Positions 61,857-64,000 of a stretch of 64,000 bases of DNA are shown in pieces. The stretch lies in assembly GCA_021018815.1 (NCBI GenBank), contig JAITYX010000032.1, positions 2,666,001 to 2,730,000 of the forward strand, in the 5' to 3' direction. Position 1 is the stretch's first letter. Every line of letters begins with the position of its first letter. The notes beneath the pieces are model-generated. The model saw only the letters and a list, made by a program, of their open reading frames with translations, did not search any database and was not told where the DNA came from. A program made the translations under genes and the position numbers. Origin of the DNA: Talinum fruticosum (Eukaryota > Streptophyta > Magnoliopsida > Caryophyllales > Talinaceae).

Positions 61857-63430
61857 CCTTTATTCGGAGTGTTCTATCTCTAGCTCCTTGTAAGACTTGG
61901 CCTTCTATAATTGTGATCCTTGATTAATCTTGGGAATTTTCTCACGTGGTAGTAAAACTGGGCAAATTTTCAGCTTAGTGCATAGATCGTTAGGATTAGT
62001 TGTTTCTGTTTTTTGGGCCATTTTTAGTACTTGATGTATGTAGTTAATTCCTTCTTGAAGTTCTGTAGTTTGATTTGGTAATGATTACAGTCATTATTAA
62101 GGCTTTCTAATGCACAGAAATTTGTAGCTCGACCCATGGTTCCCATGATTTTTAGGTAGAATCGGGTGTCATCTCAAAGATTTGAAGTGCTCGTTTCAAC
62201 TATGCTCTTTACAGTTTGTTTCGACGAGAAACATAACAGATAGGGAGGCTATGCTGATTTTGATTTTTGATCAAGATTTCTAGCCTCCGGTTGAGCACAG
62301 GATCTTATTATTTATGCTTGTCGAGCAAATTGATCCTTTGTTTAATTACCTGATTTGAATTATCCCAGATCATGTCATATTACTAAAAAACCCATGAAGT
62401 ATTAATTGAGTTTTTTCCTCCTATAGGCTATAAATACTCAATCAAGCTTGTGACTGATTGTGAAAACAATCTAGCAGAAAATTGAATGGTTGAATGGCTA
62501 ATATCATTTTTTATTTATAATTTCAACACGCAATGCGTGAACTTGTATGCTCCAGCGTCCTAAAGTTGGGCATTCCTTAGTGGAGCATATTCATGCCTGT
62601 CCCCCATGGTCAATGGCCATAGGGATTGGTGAGCTCTTTACCTTTTTGTATTCTTCAAGGTATTTGGTGGCAGCAAACGCGCATGTATTTCTATTCAAAG
62701 TTACTACCAATAGTTGAACTATTGGCTTCATTAATGACCCATCACATGGACATTGTTGGATTATGCATGGACTCTGTCTCCGTGTTAGTGTTAGTTTAAA
62801 TGGTAAAATCTCTAAACATTATTACAAACTTGAATAAAAATCTCCCGTACAATAAGCCATTATGCCTTGTCAACCTTAAATGGAGTTGATAACTCGTATT
62901 AATGCACTCTTCATCCCTTGAAAGGATAATAAAATGGAATTCCTGTATCAATAATGAATTTTAAAAAATTCTTAACACGACTACCAACAAGAAAATTATG
63001 ATTGGTAACTTTCAAATCTTTTCTACATAAATCGAGCATTATTACATCGCCTGCAATACAAAGAAGAAACTCTACATCTACCAGCAGGTTGCAAAATTCC
63101 CTATCCTGTATGATAAATGGTTGTGTAACAAATCGGAGTAATTTGGGTTCCCCAGACTGATGCATGAAGAACTTCTGAGCCAGCCATGCGCCTTTCTAAG
63201 CACATAAGTTTGAAGATTGTAAGGGTAAAGTAAACCCAATGTCACTCAAACTCAACTTAAGTGTTGGCCATGGGCCAGTGGTCGGACTTGAATTGCCCGG
63301 AAATTTTCTCCTTTTAAATCTGAAATGAAATGGCAAGCGTTCATTGTCAGAGACTCAGGCCTCTGGGTGCACAGAAAATTTTGAGTAACATAGGGCAAAC
63401 CAGTTAAAGCTACATACGTATACGAAGAAA
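61857..63430. other. PCNA 3' UTR, spacer and transporter 3' UTR
   Basis: Convergent 3' ends: PCNA from the left and the transporter gene (minus) from the right. No exon, RNA gene or transposon border recognised between them. Confidence 0.5.
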
Positions 63431-63971
63431 TTATTTGTGCCGCTTCTTTGCTTCACTGTAGAGAACAACCCCGACCACAGTGAGGCAGTAACCGAGCATT
63501 CCAGTCACGGTTACAGGGTTCTTAAATATCAAAATTGAAATGACTACAGCAACTGCCCCTTTAGCATTTCCCAAGACCTGAAACAGTAAGTGCTTTTAGA
63601 TACTGGTACTAATAGCAGTATAACACATCACAAGATGAATACACAAGAAAGCAGTCAGGTGATTCAATGAACATTCGGAGAAAATTGGAAGGGGAAGGAA
63701 AAGTCACATGAACAAAAGATGGCAAGGTGTTCAGGAGGTATACCTGGAGAGTCAAAGCACTTGTGTGTTTAGTGACCAAAAAGTTGGTCAAATTCACAAA
63801 ATATGCTAGTGCAGAATTGAAGAGCAAATACCAAATAAAGTTGGAGTCTTTTTTGCAAGAGCAATAGTAATCCCAACTACATTTTTCTCCATTAAGAGGG
63901 CAGCTGGAATAAGGCAGACCACAGCAATAGGGGCCATGTACATAAGGAGATTCATAGAATTAAGTTTCTCC
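63431..63971 (-). CDS. UUAT/KVAG-type nucleotide-sugar transporter, 3' end (partial; one frameshift)
   Basis: The last two exons on the minus strand are 63971-63744 and 63577-63431; the rest lies beyond the right edge. They read [20 protein letters not shown], then [93 protein letters not shown]. This is the TPT/drug-metabolite transporter fold with several membrane helices, closest by recall to the Arabidopsis group containing At5g04160 (UUAT1, a Golgi UDP-uronic acid transporter) and At3g11320. The basic C-terminus fits ER/Golgi sorting. Substrate is inferred from family only. The T run at 63849-63854 (A6 on minus, GCAAAAAAGACTCC) is one base short, shifting the frame between ALAK and DSNFIWYLL. 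Both sides are well conserved. Confidence 0.85.
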
Positions 63972-64000
63972 CTGTAAAAGGAGATGGAAAACAAATCAGT

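Overview
The window is eukaryotic nuclear DNA from a flowering plant, probably a eudicot. Genes are split by GT-AG introns, intergenic DNA is AT-rich, and every recognisable gene matches a land-plant family. Plant retroelement debris (solo LTRs, LINE pieces, a SINE) fills the gaps and the long introns. No operons, CRISPR arrays or bacterial features are present. The species cannot be named from the sequence.

Layout. 1-245 (minus): 5' part of an ULTRAPETALA-like SAND-domain gene running off the left edge. 1.2-5.1 kb: a SINE and two solo LTRs, each with an exact target-site duplication. 4.1-12.6 kb (plus): a cluster of three hotdog-fold acyl-CoA thioesterase (ACOT13-type) copies, one decayed and two intact with the same 3-exon structure. 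14.4-22.3 kb (plus): cytosolic (H-type) alpha-glucan phosphorylase in 15 coding exons. 22.9-23.3 kb (plus): a small possible GRF zinc-finger gene. 23.3-28.5 kb: AT-rich intergenic DNA with large microsatellites, a PPR gene relic and a minisatellite. 28.6-55.0 kb (plus): the SKI2/DExH11 RNA helicase in 23 coding exons, with introns swollen by L1- and RTE-type LINEs, including one LINE nested in another. 55-59.6 kb: intergenic DNA with a foldback element and a LINE tail. 59.6-61.9 kb (plus): PCNA in 4 exons, with an E2F site, TATA box and telo-box. 63.4-64.0 kb (minus): 3' end of a UUAT/KVAG-type nucleotide-sugar transporter running off the right edge.

The genes are functionally unrelated: chromatin regulation, acyl-CoA metabolism, starch/heteroglycan metabolism, cytoplasmic RNA decay, DNA replication and Golgi sugar transport. 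This is ordinary plant gene order, and I found no evidence of an undescribed multi-gene system.

The most important observation for a user is that three otherwise perfect genes (phosphorylase, SKI2, transporter) each carry exactly one frameshift. Each is one base short in a homopolymer run (C, G, A/T). This looks like residual assembly error rather than three independent gene deaths. Other notable points are the insertion chronology readable from target-site duplications and the altered HGG motif shared by both thioesterases.
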